Origin: Rhynchopus euleeides
Lineage: Eukaryota > Euglenozoa > Diplonemea > Diplonemida > Diplonemidae
Direction: 5' to 3'
DNA: 64,000 bases
Assembly (NCBI GenBank): GCA_963210315.1
Contig: OY723284.1
Location: 2,108,001-2,172,000, forward strand
The translations under genes and the position numbers were made by a program. The notes under the pieces are model-generated. The model was not told the origin of the DNA. It ran no database searches and saw only the letters and a list, made by a program, of their open reading frames with translations. This document shows positions 8,972 to 16,480 of the stretch, one piece after another. Within the stretch, counting starts at the first letter, position 1. Every line of letters begins with the position of its first letter.

Positions 8972-10879
8972 CAAGCCACACCTGCGCAGGGAGAGCCGGG
9001 GTTGTGCGGGCCGGCGACACCTCCCTCAGACACACCGCCACTGCACACACAGTCCACACTTCAAGGGGAACCAGCGGTGCCACAAGCTCAAGGGGAGCAG
9101 AATTCACGCATGCCGTGGCGAGTAAAAGCGCAAACCACACAGCCCAGTGCTCAAGGGGAGCCAGCGGCGCATCAAGCTCAAGGGGAGCAGAACCCACGCA
9201 CGCCGTGGCTAGTAAAAACGGAAATCACACAGCCCAGTGCTCAAGGGGAGCCAGCGGCGAAGCAAGCTCAAGGGGAGCAGAATCCACGCACGCCGTGGCT
9301 AGTAAAAACGGAAATCACACAGCCCAGTGCTCAAGGGGAGCCAGCGGCGCATCAAGCTCAAGGGGAGCAGAATCCACGCACGCCGTGGCTAGTAAAAACG
9401 CAAATCACACAGCCCAGTGCTCAAGGGGAGCCAGCGGCGAAGCAAGCTCAAGGGGAGCAGAAACCACGCACGCCGTGGATAGTAAAAACGAAAATCACAC
9501 AGCCCAGTGCTCAAGGGGAGCCAGCGGCGAAGCAAGCTCAAGGGGAGCAGAATCCACGCACGCCGTGGCTAGTAAAAACGGAAATCACACAGCCCAGTGC
9601 TCAAGGGGAGCCAGCGGCGAAGCAAGCTCAAGGGGAGCAGAATCCACGCACGCCGTGGCTAGTAAAAACGCAAATCACACAGCCCAGTGCTCAAGGGGAG
9701 CCAGCGGTGCATCAAGCTCAGGGGGAGCAGAATCCACGCACACCGTGGTTAGTAAGAATACAGCCCAGTGCTCAGGGGGAGCAAATGGCGCAGCAAGATC
9801 ACGGGATGACGCCACACAGGCCGTGGCCGGTCACCAACACTGCTCGGAGAGAGCAGGCGACAGAGCGGGCCGGCCCAGCAGTGCAGCAGACGGGATCCCA
9901 GGGGCGGGACCCGACAGCGGAAGGCCACACAATCGAGTCGGGGCTGCAGCGGTGGCTGCGCAGGGGGCCAGCAACTCGAGGACGCCCGCGGATGTCAGAG
10001 ACAGCAACCCTCCCGGACGGGACGAGGGGGGAAGTCGTGTCTGCAGCCAACGCCGTTCTGGACCGGGCACTCGCGAACTCCACATGGGACAACATCGCGT
10101 CGTGCTACCGGCGGTTCCAGGAGTTCCGTCAGGCCTGGGAGGCCGCCGAGGGACCCATCGACACGGGGACGGCGATCATCTTGTGGGTCTCCAAGAAGAT
10201 GTCTGTCGACAACGTGCTGCCATCCTCGGGGCTGGCCTACAGCTACGCCGTGTCGTCCGCGCACCGCCACATGCTGGAGGACACAGTGCACTCGCACAAG
10301 CTCGACGCGTTCAGACGGGGACTGAGGCGCATGGGGGCGGAGGTGCCCCGGACACAGGCGGTGCCGGCGACGAAGGCAGAAGTGGAGCAGGCGATGCGGG
10401 ACGAGCGGGACCCCGAGGTGCGACTGGCACTGGGGCTGATGTGGCACGGGGCCGCAAGGTGCTCGGACGTGAAGAGTATTGCAACCCGAGAGGTGCGGGT
10501 GAAGAACGACGGGGTGGTATCTATAACCTGGAGGGGCACCAAGAACGACCCGTTCGCGAAGGGACAGACTACAGGGGTGTGTTTGCCTACGCAGCTGAAC
10601 GGTGTGCTGGGGAAGACGATGCGGAAGAACCGGGACGGCGGCCTGGTTCAAGGCGTGTCGTACAGCAAGGTGTCCCGGGCGGTAAAACGGGTGAACCCCG
10701 CGCTGACGCCACACAGTCTACGCAGGGGGGCAGTGCACCACCTGATTCACAAGGGGCTCGAGTTGCGAGCGGTGCAGAAGCTGACCCGCCACCGGACGAC
10801 AGAGGGGCTGCTGCAGTACGCCCCACTGGCCGCGACTCGTCTCGTGGAGGAGACCGCGACTACATCACGCCAGCTCTAG
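8972..10879 (+). CDS. Retroelement tyrosine recombinase with N-terminal 30-residue repeats
   Basis: Same frame as ORF1, directly after its TGA; first in-frame ATG is at 9110. About residues 50-265 are eight copies of a 30-residue Gln/Pro/Ala-rich repeat (SAQGEPAAHQAQGEQNPRTPW). The C-terminal half is a tyrosine recombinase: Arg in HGAARCSDV, HSLRRGAV (HxxR box), TRHR and the terminal Tyr in LLQYAPLAA. The order Arg, His-x-x-Arg, His, Tyr is the complete catalytic set. The enzyme integrates a circular DNA form of the element. Whether it is made by readthrough of the TGA as a GAG-YR fusion, or by initiation at 9110, cannot be told from sequence. The ORF ends at a TAG overlapping the RT frame. 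Confidence 0.85.
   Translation, partial: QATPAQGEPGLCGPATPPSDTPPLHTQSTLQGEPAVPQAQGEQNSRMPWRVKAQTTQPSAQGEPAAHQAQGEQNPRTPWLVKTEITQPSAQGEPAAKQAQGEQNPRTPWLVKTEITQPSAQGEPAAHQAQGEQNPRTPWLVKTQITQPSAQGEPAAKQAQGEQKPRTPWIVKTKITQPSAQGEPAAKQAQGEQNPRTPWLVKTEITQPSAQGEPAAKQAQGEQNPRTPWLVKTQITQPSAQGEPAVHQAQGEQNPRTPWLVRIQPSAQGEQMAQQDHGMTPHRPWPVTNTARREQATERAGPAVQQTGSQGRDPTAEGHTIESGLQRWLRRGPATRGRPRMSETATLPDGTRGEVVSAANAVLDRALANSTWDNIASCYRRFQEFRQAWEAAEGPIDTGTAIILWVSKKMSVDNVLPSSGLAYSYAVSSAHRHMLEDTVHSHKLDAFRRGLRRMGAEVPRTQAVPATKAEVEQAMRDERDPEVRLALGLMWHGAARCSDVKSIATREVRVKNDGVVSITWRGTKNDPFAKGQTTGVCLPTQLNGVLGKTMRKNRDGGLVQGVSYSKVSRAVKRVNPALTPHSLRRGAVHHLIHKGLELRAVQKLTRHRTTEGLLQYAPLAATRLVEETATTSRQL
9121..9770 (+). repeat. 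90-bp tandem repeat, about 7-8 copies, open in two frames
   Basis: AGTAAAA recurs every 90 bp (9121, 9211, 9301, 9391, 9481, 9571, 9661; degenerate at 9751). The unit is 30 codons and has no stop in either the YR frame or the -1 frame that later encodes RT. Confidence 0.9.
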
Positions 10880-12585
10880 CGGCGGGGCGCATCCCCAGGG
10901 CTCTTGGGGCGTTCCCGTCGTGCGCCGCCCACCTCGCCAAGCCGAGCAACTTCGAGGGTATCCTGAGGATGTGTGCCTACGCATACGACCCCGAGGGCGA
11001 GGGGGACGAGGCGTGCAGTGCTGGGCTGGACATCGGGTACGGCGGGGACTTCTCCGTGGAGGTGGAGGGAGCGCAGGTGCGACCGGAAGCCGAACGTGAG
11101 GGGGGGGTGCTGGCACCCATATCATCCAACAGGATGGCCCTCGACGCGGTCCGCAGCCTGGACCTCCACGGGGAGCTTGAAGATGTGCTGGACGTCATCA
11201 CGTCACTCGACGCCTTCGAGAGCCTGCTGACGAAGCCGACAGGCGGCAGGATGGCGAGGGGCACCTCGCGGCACATGCGGCAGCACGCGGACAAGCTGCT
11301 CGAATGGGAGGTGGTGGAGCCGATGCAGGGGGACCCCCAGATGACGATGCCGGCTTTCACAGTGGCAAAAAAGGCAGGGGATCTCCGGCTGGTGGTCGAT
11401 GCACGAAAGCTGAACGCCGCGATGAGGCGCCCCCCTGAGATGCGGCTGCCGCGCATCAGGGACGTGATCGACGCAGTGCTGAACGCAGATGCAGCCGTGA
11501 TCGCGGATGGAGTATCATTTTTTTACCAGATACCCCTCGCGAAGCCGATCCGGAAGTACTTCGGCATGCGCCTGGGAGATGGCAGAGGCGGCACACTCGA
11601 CTTGTGGCTGAAGGTGCTGTGCATGGGGTGGTCGTGGAGCCCATCGATAGCGCAGCGCATCTCGAGGGTTCTCGCAGGGCCGGGGAACGTCGCATGGGTG
11701 GACAACTACATCATCCTCGGGGGCAGCGAGGAGGAGGCGGCGAGGAGATACACCGAGTTCAAGCAGAGGTGTGCCTACGCGAGAGTCGAGCTGCACGAGG
11801 AGGCCGAGGGGCAACCCCAGAGACAGTTTGCGGCCTTCGGGCTGGAGTTCGACCTGCGGGGGCCGACGAAGAGGTTCCGCTCCTCGGAGAAATGGGTGGC
11901 GCAGCTGCTGGAGGCGGTGCATGTGCAGAACGTGTTGTCCGGGGAGGCAACACCCCGGGCATTCTTCAAGGTGACGGGGGCCATCGTGTGGTGGACGTAC
12001 ACACGAAGCCGTCATCTGTGCTACTCGCCAAACCTCATCGGGGCCATACGCAGCATCGCGCGGCATGTATCAACGAACAACAACGCGTGGGACGAGCCCA
12101 CCAGGATGCAGCCGAGTGCGGTCTGGGACGCGCGCGTATGTCTGCAGGCGATCGCGGAGAACCGGTGGGTGGACCGGGAGGCTCCATACGACGAGGAGTG
12201 CACAGTGTGGACAGACGCGTCATCACGCGCGTGGGCGGCGCTTGCGGAGACCGGCGAGGTGGCGCAGGGGGCCTTCGGGGCCGGCGAAGCGTCAGCACAC
12301 ATTTACATCAAGGAGATGTGGGCCGCTGCACTGGGGGTGCGGTTGGCCTCCCGGCTGGGGCGCCGGCGGTGCAAGCTGCGACTGAAGGTCGACAACCTCC
12401 CGGTAGTGCGGAGCATCCTGAAGGGGCACTCTGGCAATTACGTCGCCAATAGGTGCCTGCAGGTGCTGTTCGACGTCGCTGCAGCGGCGCAGCTGCAGGT
12501 GTTGCCCGAGTGGGTGCCGACCCACGAGCAGAAGGCCGATCCCTTCACGAGGGGTGCGCGGGGCGAGGTCGTCATCGATCTGTAA
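10840..12585 (+). CDS. Retroelement reverse transcriptase - RNase H
   Basis: This frame is -1 relative to YR and is open from 8959 to 12585. The RT-like sequence begins near the YR stop, so 10840 is an approximate start and no good ATG precedes it. RT motifs in order: LRLVVDARKLN, VIADGVSFFYQIPLAKPIRKYFGMR (motif A), VLCMGWSWSPSIAQR (motif B), VAWVDNYIILGG (motif C, with VDN instead of the usual xDD). RNase H follows: CTVWTDASSRAWAALAE, KEMWAAALG, LRLKVDNLPVV and ADPFTRG give the D-E-D-D set. There is no DIRS-type methyltransferase domain after RNase H, again as in VIPER. Expression probably needs a -1 shift or internal initiation. Confidence 0.82.
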   Translation, partial: SRGGDRDYITPALAAGRIPRALGAFPSCAAHLAKPSNFEGILRMCAYAYDPEGEGDEACSAGLDIGYGGDFSVEVEGAQVRPEAEREGGVLAPISSNRMALDAVRSLDLHGELEDVLDVITSLDAFESLLTKPTGGRMARGTSRHMRQHADKLLEWEVVEPMQGDPQMTMPAFTVAKKAGDLRLVVDARKLNAAMRRPPEMRLPRIRDVIDAVLNADAAVIADGVSFFYQIPLAKPIRKYFGMRLGDGRGGTLDLWLKVLCMGWSWSPSIAQRISRVLAGPGNVAWVDNYIILGGSEEEAARRYTEFKQRCAYARVELHEEAEGQPQRQFAAFGLEFDLRGPTKRFRSSEKWVAQLLEAVHVQNVLSGEATPRAFFKVTGAIVWWTYTRSRHLCYSPNLIGAIRSIARHVSTNNNAWDEPTRMQPSAVWDARVCLQAIAENRWVDREAPYDEECTVWTDASSRAWAALAETGEVAQGAFGAGEASAHIYIKEMWAAALGVRLASRLGRRRCKLRLKVDNLPVVRSILKGHSGNYVANRCLQVLFDVAAAAQLQVLPEWVPTHEQKADPFTRGARGEVVIDL

Positions 12586-12679
12586 AGGGACCAGACGGAG
12601 CTGTGTGCCATGCTGGCGGCACGGTGCCATCTTAGCTGATGAGCGGAGCTCCTCAGTCCCTAGGGGTCCTAGGGGGTTG

Positions 12680-12756
12680 GGTGTGTGCGTTTCACCACAA
12701 CCTCTCCCCTCCCCATTCCCCCGTGTTGAGTGACATGTGTCGATAGTGTTCCATTT
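12680..12756 (+). repeat. Split direct repeat B1
   Basis: 77 bp, repeated at 12871-12947 (B2). The first 22 bp equal the end of the A repeat. Confidence 0.9.
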
Positions 12757-12892
12757 TGTAGCCTCATGCAATGAAGGAGGAAATGGAACACGGAGAAAGC
12801 AGGTCATTCGAGTTTACGGCACGCGTAGTGCCGTAATTGCAGAGCCACATCTCACCTCATCACAGGTCGAGGTGTGTGCGTTTCACCACAAC
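12757..12892 (+). repeat. Split direct repeat A2
   Basis: 136 bp copy of 7785-7920, lying between B1 and B2 and overlapping B2 by 22 bp. Confidence 0.9.
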
Positions 12893-12947
12893 CTCTCCCC
12901 TCCCCATTCCCCCGTGTTGAGTGACATGTGTCGATAGTGTTCCATTT
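12871..12947 (+). repeat. Split direct repeat B2, right end of the element
   Basis: 77 bp copy of B1. Sequence past 12947 no longer matches, which fixes the right end of the retroelement. Confidence 0.88.
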
Positions 12948-13050
12948 CACATTGCTTCCTTCCTTTCTACCTTTTAGCCTTTTCCCGCCAGCCCACAGAG
13001 ATAGGAGCACGCTCTCCCTTTTCATTGCTGTTCTTGCTGTTAGCTTTTAG

Positions 13051-13488
13051 CTGGGTCCGCCCCGGCGAAGACCGGCGTCTTCTGGCCGTCTGGGGGGTCT
13101 GGCAATTGCGCTGGGCTCCCTGGATCCTCTGGATGAGTCAGTCTATAAACAAAATCAATACGTTCTTGCTGCAGTTCAACAAGATGGGGACTCACTCGAG
13201 TTCGCAGACGACAGCCTGAAGGGAGATCGTGAGATCGTTCTTGCTGCAGTTCAACAAGATGGGTACTTACTCCACTACGCAGACGACAGCCTGAAGGGAG
13301 ATCGTGAGATCGTTCTTGCTGCAGTTCAACAATATGGCCGCTCACTCCAGTACGCAGACGACAGCCTGAAGGGAGATCGTGAGATCGTTCTTGCTGCAGT
13401 TCAACAACATGGCCGCTCACTCCAGTACGCAGACGACAGCCTGAAGGGAGACCGCGAGATACGTGCTGCTGCAAGTCAGCACATGTAA
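13051..13488 (+). CDS. DUF4116 repeat array A (5' end unclear)
   Basis: The frame is open from a TAG at 13048-13050 to TAA at 13486-13488. About 36 residues without ATG (LDPLDESVYKQNQ) precede four perfect 75-bp units (starting 13161, 13236, 13311, 13386) and a partial fifth. Each unit encodes 25 residues: VLAAVQQDG...LQYADDSLKGDREI. The end is DREIRAAASQHM. With no ATG, either an upstream exon is joined at a TTTTAG acceptor (13045-13050) or this is a fragment. The same C-terminal ending recurs at 15530, so the gene end has been duplicated. The function of DUF4116 is unknown. Confidence 0.55.
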   Translation: MGPPRRRPASSGRLGGLAIALGSLDPLDESVYKQNQYVLAAVQQDGDSLEFADDSLKGDREIVLAAVQQDGYLLHYADDSLKGDREIVLAAVQQYGRSLQYADDSLKGDREIVLAAVQQHGRSLQYADDSLKGDREIRAAASQHM

Positions 13489-13503
13489 TGGCGCACTGTG
13501 GTG

Positions 13504-13581
13504 AGAGTAAGGGAAGGAGGAGGCAACTCCCGGCCTGGAGCCAACGGGCAACGGGCGGGGAACCTTCTTTAACCCACCAAA
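13504..13581 (+). mobile_element. 3' tail of a LINE, very short copy
   Basis: 78 bp identical or nearly so to the noncoding 3' end that follows the RNase H ORFs at 14283-14360 and 15137-15214 (AGAGTAAGGGAAGG ... CCACCAAA). It sits between DUF4116 arrays A and B. No target duplication is seen for this copy. Confidence 0.7.
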
Positions 13582-13749
13582 AGTTCAACAAGATGGGGAC
13601 TCACTCCAGTTCGCAGACGACAGCCTGAAGGGAGATCGTGAGTTCGTTCTTGCTGCAGTTCAACAAGATGGCCGCTCACTCCAGTACGCAGACGACAGCC
13701 TGAAGGGAGACCGCGAGATCGTTCTTGCTGCAGTTCAACAACATGGCCG
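13582..13749 (+). pseudogene. DUF4116 array fragment B
   Basis: Two 75-bp units (QQDGDSLQFADDSLKGDREF, VLAAVQQDGRSLQYADDSLK) plus the start of a third. There is no start codon in frame, and the frame runs into the LINE tail after VQQHG. Confidence 0.7.
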
Positions 13750-14282
13750 TGAGGGAAGAGAGGAGCGCGGTGCTGCGGGAGGAGGACGAGCGCATGACCG
13801 CCGAGCTGGAAGCGAGCAGGATAACGCCTAAGCGGAAGGGGCTGGAGTACTTCTTCGACGGATCGACCGAGGGCGAGGGCGCTGGAGCGGGTGCCCTACT
13901 GCTCTCGGCAAGGACCACGAAGTGGGAAGCGACCCAACCGATGGACCCCTCGAGCTCCAACAACGAGGCGGAATATGAGGGGCTCCTCCTTTGCCTACGG
14001 CACCTGGTTGCCGAGAGGGGGAAGAAGGACGTGGCTATCTACGGCGATAGCACGTTGGTAGTAGAGCAAGTGCACGGTCGGCACCGCTGCAAACATCCCG
14101 CGCTGGTTAACCGCCACCGCGAAGCGCAGCAACTGTACGTGCAGGCACAGCAGAACCGGACCGTGACGCTTCAGCACGTGTACCGGAAGCACAACAAGTT
14201 GGCGGATCAGCTTGCGAGGCAGGCGGCGCTAGAGTCGGCTGCAGCGCAGCGGCGTGGAAGTGCACCGGAAGCTCCGGTGTAA
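13743..14282 (+). CDS. RNase H domain of truncated LINE, copy 1
   Basis: 179 residues from the ATG at 13743, which is supplied by the target sequence (CAACATGG), to TAA at 14280-14282. RNase HI-type motifs: LEYFFDGSTEG (first Asp), NNEAEYEGLLLCLRHL (Glu), VAIYGDSTLVVEQV (Asp), HVYRKHNKLADQLARQA (last Asp). It resembles the RNase H end of the LINE at 16.5-20.2 kb, including the terminal motif (SAPEAPV here, GEPESPV there), but is a different family. As an isolated RNase H with an accidental start codon it may be translated, though it is more likely dead retroelement sequence. Confidence 0.75.
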   Translation: MAVREERSAVLREEDERMTAELEASRITPKRKGLEYFFDGSTEGEGAGAGALLLSARTTKWEATQPMDPSSSNNEAEYEGLLLCLRHLVAERGKKDVAIYGDSTLVVEQVHGRHRCKHPALVNRHREAQQLYVQAQQNRTVTLQHVYRKHNKLADQLARQAALESAAAQRRGSAPEAPV

Positions 14283-14360
14283 GAGTAAGGGAAGGAGGAG
14301 GCAACTCCCGGCCTGGAGCCAACGGGCAACGGGCGGGGAACCTTCTTTAACCCACCAAAT
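13750..14360 (+). mobile_element. 5'-truncated LINE insertion, copy 1
   Basis: 611 bp flanked by the same 18-bp sequence AGTTCAACAACATGGCCG at 13732-13749 and 14361-14378, a target-site duplication taken from a DUF4116 unit. It carries an RNase H ORF and a 78-bp 3' tail. A LINE that was truncated at its 5' end on insertion explains all of this. Confidence 0.85.
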
Positions 14361-14603
14361 AGTTCAACAACATGGCCGCTCACTCCAGTTCGCAGACGAC
14401 AGCCTGAAGGGAGATCGTGAGATCGTTCTTGCTGCAGTTCAACAAGATGGGTACTTACTCCACTACGCAGACGACAGCCTGAAGGGAGATCGTGAGATCG
14501 TTCTTGCTGCAGTTCAACAAGATGGGGACTCACTCCAGTTCGCAGACGACAGCCTGAAGGGAGACCGCGAGATCGTTCTTGCTGCAGTTCAACAACATGG
14601 CCG
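14361..14603 (+). pseudogene. DUF4116 array fragment C
   Basis: Three units (QQHGRSLQFADDSLKGD, VLAAVQQDGYLLHYADDS, VLAAVQQDGDSLQFADDS) between the two LINE insertions. No in-frame ATG; part of the 854-bp duplication. Confidence 0.7.
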
Positions 14604-15136
14604 TGAGGGAAGAGAGGAGCGCGGTGCTGCGGGAGGAGGACGAGCGCATGACCGCCGAGCTGGAAGCGAGCAGGATAACGCCTAAGCGGAAGGGGCTGGA
14701 GTACTTCTTCGACGGATCGACCGAGGGCGAGGGCGCTGGAGCGGGTGCCCTACTGCTCTCGGCAAGGACCACGAAGTGGGAAGCGACCCAACCGATGGAC
14801 CCCTCGAGCTCCAACAACGAGGCGGAATATGAGGGGCTCCTCCTTTGCCTACGGCACCTGGTTGCCGAGAGGGGGAAGAAGGACGTGGCTATCTACGGCG
14901 ATAGCACGTTGGTAGTAGAGCAAGTGCACGGTCGGCACCGCTGCAAACATCCCGCGCTGGTTAACCGCCACCGCGAAGCGCAGCAACTGTACGTGCAGGC
15001 ACAGCAGAACCGGACCGTGACGCTTCAGCACGTGTACCGGAAGCACAACAAGTTGGCGGATCAGCTTGCGAGGCAGGCGGCGCTAGAGTCGGCTGCAGCG
15101 CAGCGGCGTGGAAGTGCACCGGAAGCTCCGGTGTAA
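14597..15136 (+). CDS. RNase H domain of truncated LINE, copy 2
   Basis: 179 residues, identical to the copy at 13743-14282, with the same four acidic motifs and the same target-derived ATG. The lack of any amino-acid change indicates a very young duplication or ongoing gene conversion. Confidence 0.75.
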   Translation: MAVREERSAVLREEDERMTAELEASRITPKRKGLEYFFDGSTEGEGAGAGALLLSARTTKWEATQPMDPSSSNNEAEYEGLLLCLRHLVAERGKKDVAIYGDSTLVVEQVHGRHRCKHPALVNRHREAQQLYVQAQQNRTVTLQHVYRKHNKLADQLARQAALESAAAQRRGSAPEAPV

Positions 15137-15214
15137 GAGTAAGGGAAGGAGGAGGCAACTCCCGGCCTGGAGCCAACGGGCAACGGGCGGGGAACCTTCT
15201 TTAACCCACCAAAT
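14604..15214 (+). mobile_element. 5'-truncated LINE insertion, copy 2 (tandem duplicate)
   Basis: Same 611 bp as 13750-14360, again flanked by AGTTCAACAACATGGCCG (14586-14603 and 15215-15232). The spacing between copies is exactly 854 bp and the encoded proteins are identical, so this is a tandem duplication of insertion plus neighbouring repeats rather than a second independent insertion. Confidence 0.85.
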
Positions 15215-15530
15215 AGTTCAACAACATGGCCGCTCACTCCAGTTCGCAGACGACAGCCTGAAGGGAGATCGTGAGATCGTTCTTGCTGCAGTTCAACAAG
15301 ATGGGTACTTACTCCACTACGCAGACGACAGCCTGAAGGGAGATCGTGAGATCGTTCTTGCTGCAGTTCAACAAGATGGGGACTCACTCCAGTTCGCAGA
15401 CGACAGCCTGAAGGGAGATCGTGAGATCGTTCTTGCTGCAGTTCAACAACATGGGTACTTACTCCAGTACGCAGACGACAGCCTGAAGGGAGACCGCGAG
15501 ATACGTCCTGCTGCAAGTCAGCACATGTAA
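15215..15530 (+). pseudogene. DUF4116 array fragment D, with gene end
   Basis: Four units in one frame ending DREIRPAASQHM and TAA (15528-15530), nearly the same ending as array A. No ATG in frame at the 5' side, where it abuts the LINE tail. It may be the original 3' end of the gene into which the LINE inserted. Confidence 0.65.
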
Positions 15531-15972
15531 TGGTGTGCCCACGCATCGTGTTGCGTTGAGGGCTGCATCAGGGGGCGTGTTGCGTTGTCCTATCCAGAAG
15601 CGGGTTCCTGGCTGCAATGCCCGCTTCTCTTCTCCACATCCCTTTTGGGTGTTGCTGTCGAATTGCACAAAACACGGTTGCACAAACAAACACATTACGT
15701 ACCGCCGGCTCCTTTTTCCATGCTGCCTGAAATGCTAGCTGTGATTCTGCTTCAACCCGCGGCAAAGCGGAGTGAAGTCGAAATCAGGAGCAGATTCCCC
15801 TACCCCCTGACTGACGAGCTGTACTGGTAGCGAGGGCAGTTGCTCGTCACTCTCTGCCTCGTCCGTGGAAGGTGTACGGTTTGGTGTTGGGTGGGCGGGC
15901 TTCGTCCTTTTCTTGGTGGAAGCGCACACACCAACGCATCAAGCAAGGTTGACAGTTGCTGCGCTTTCTTCA
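15531..15972. other. Intergenic, no gene seen
   Basis: No supported ORF. A diverged form of the dispersed GTGGAAGC...CAACGCA motif occurs at about 15918-15942, and ACAGTTGCTGCGCTTTCTT beside it resembles 7142-7163. Confidence 0.45.
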
Positions 15973-16077
15973 GTACCTAGGGTACCCCGGGAGAATGTCA
16001 CCCCCCCCCCCAGCCTCCAGGGGGGGGGGGTGACATTCTCCAACGGGAGGCCTATATGATGGGGGGGGTGACATTCT
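15973..16077. repeat. Left inverted repeat with C/G-run hairpins
   Basis: TACCTAGGGTACCCCGGGAG followed by AATGTCACCCCCCC is the reverse complement of 21040-21077. Within the copy, GAATGTCACCCCC pairs with GGGGGTGACATTC a few bases downstream, and a third GGGGTGACATTCTCCAACGG follows, so the segment can fold into strong hairpins. Confidence 0.7.
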
Positions 16078-16480
16078 CCAACGGTACTTGCCTTTCGGGA
16101 AGAGGGGGTTTTTTCACTGGGGGTGCTGGGTGACGTTGCTGTGCGAAGCCTTGCGTTTCCCGCATTAACTGGGCAAACGAGCCTCCTGTGTCCCTCACAA
16201 CCCGAAGAGGGGGGTGCCGTGTCGTATGGGGAATCCTCTGAACGATGTGCGGGGGTGATTGGCCCATGCAGGGCTGGCGCCGCATTGAAGCTTTGTCGCC
16301 ACGCACACGCTGTCACATATCGGCACGAACACACAAACGCACGTGCACACAACACACGCACGCACACATCACCATTAGACGGTGGACCGTCAGGCTGGGG
16401 TCGATGCAACAAAAATTATTGTCCTCAGAAGGGCCACTAGACCCCAAAATGGGTCCCATATGGGTCCTGGGGGGTCTGAG

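Larger units (their letters stand above)
7785..12947 (+). mobile_element. Tyrosine-recombinase retroelement, VIPER/Ngaro-like, apparently complete
   Basis: The termini are split direct repeats: A1 at 7785-7920, then GAG, YR and RT/RNase H ORFs, then B1 (12680-12756), A2 (12757-12892) and B2 (12871-12947). A1 and A2 are both 136 bp; B1 and B2 are both 77 bp. The 22 bp at the end of A is the same as the start of B, so A2 and B2 overlap. This A-B-A-B layout is the diagnostic structure of Ngaro/VIPER-type DIRS-order retroelements, which integrate through a tyrosine recombinase and leave no target-site duplication; none is visible here. The ORF order GAG-YR-RT/RNase H is that known from kinetoplastid VIPER and differs from Ngaro. 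ORFs are intact, so the copy may be recent. Confidence 0.85.

Noticed and set aside
8959..10839. -1 frame over GAG end and YR as a separate protein
   Set aside because: Ser/Gly/Arg-rich composition without motifs before the RT region; kept as an observation, not as a gene.
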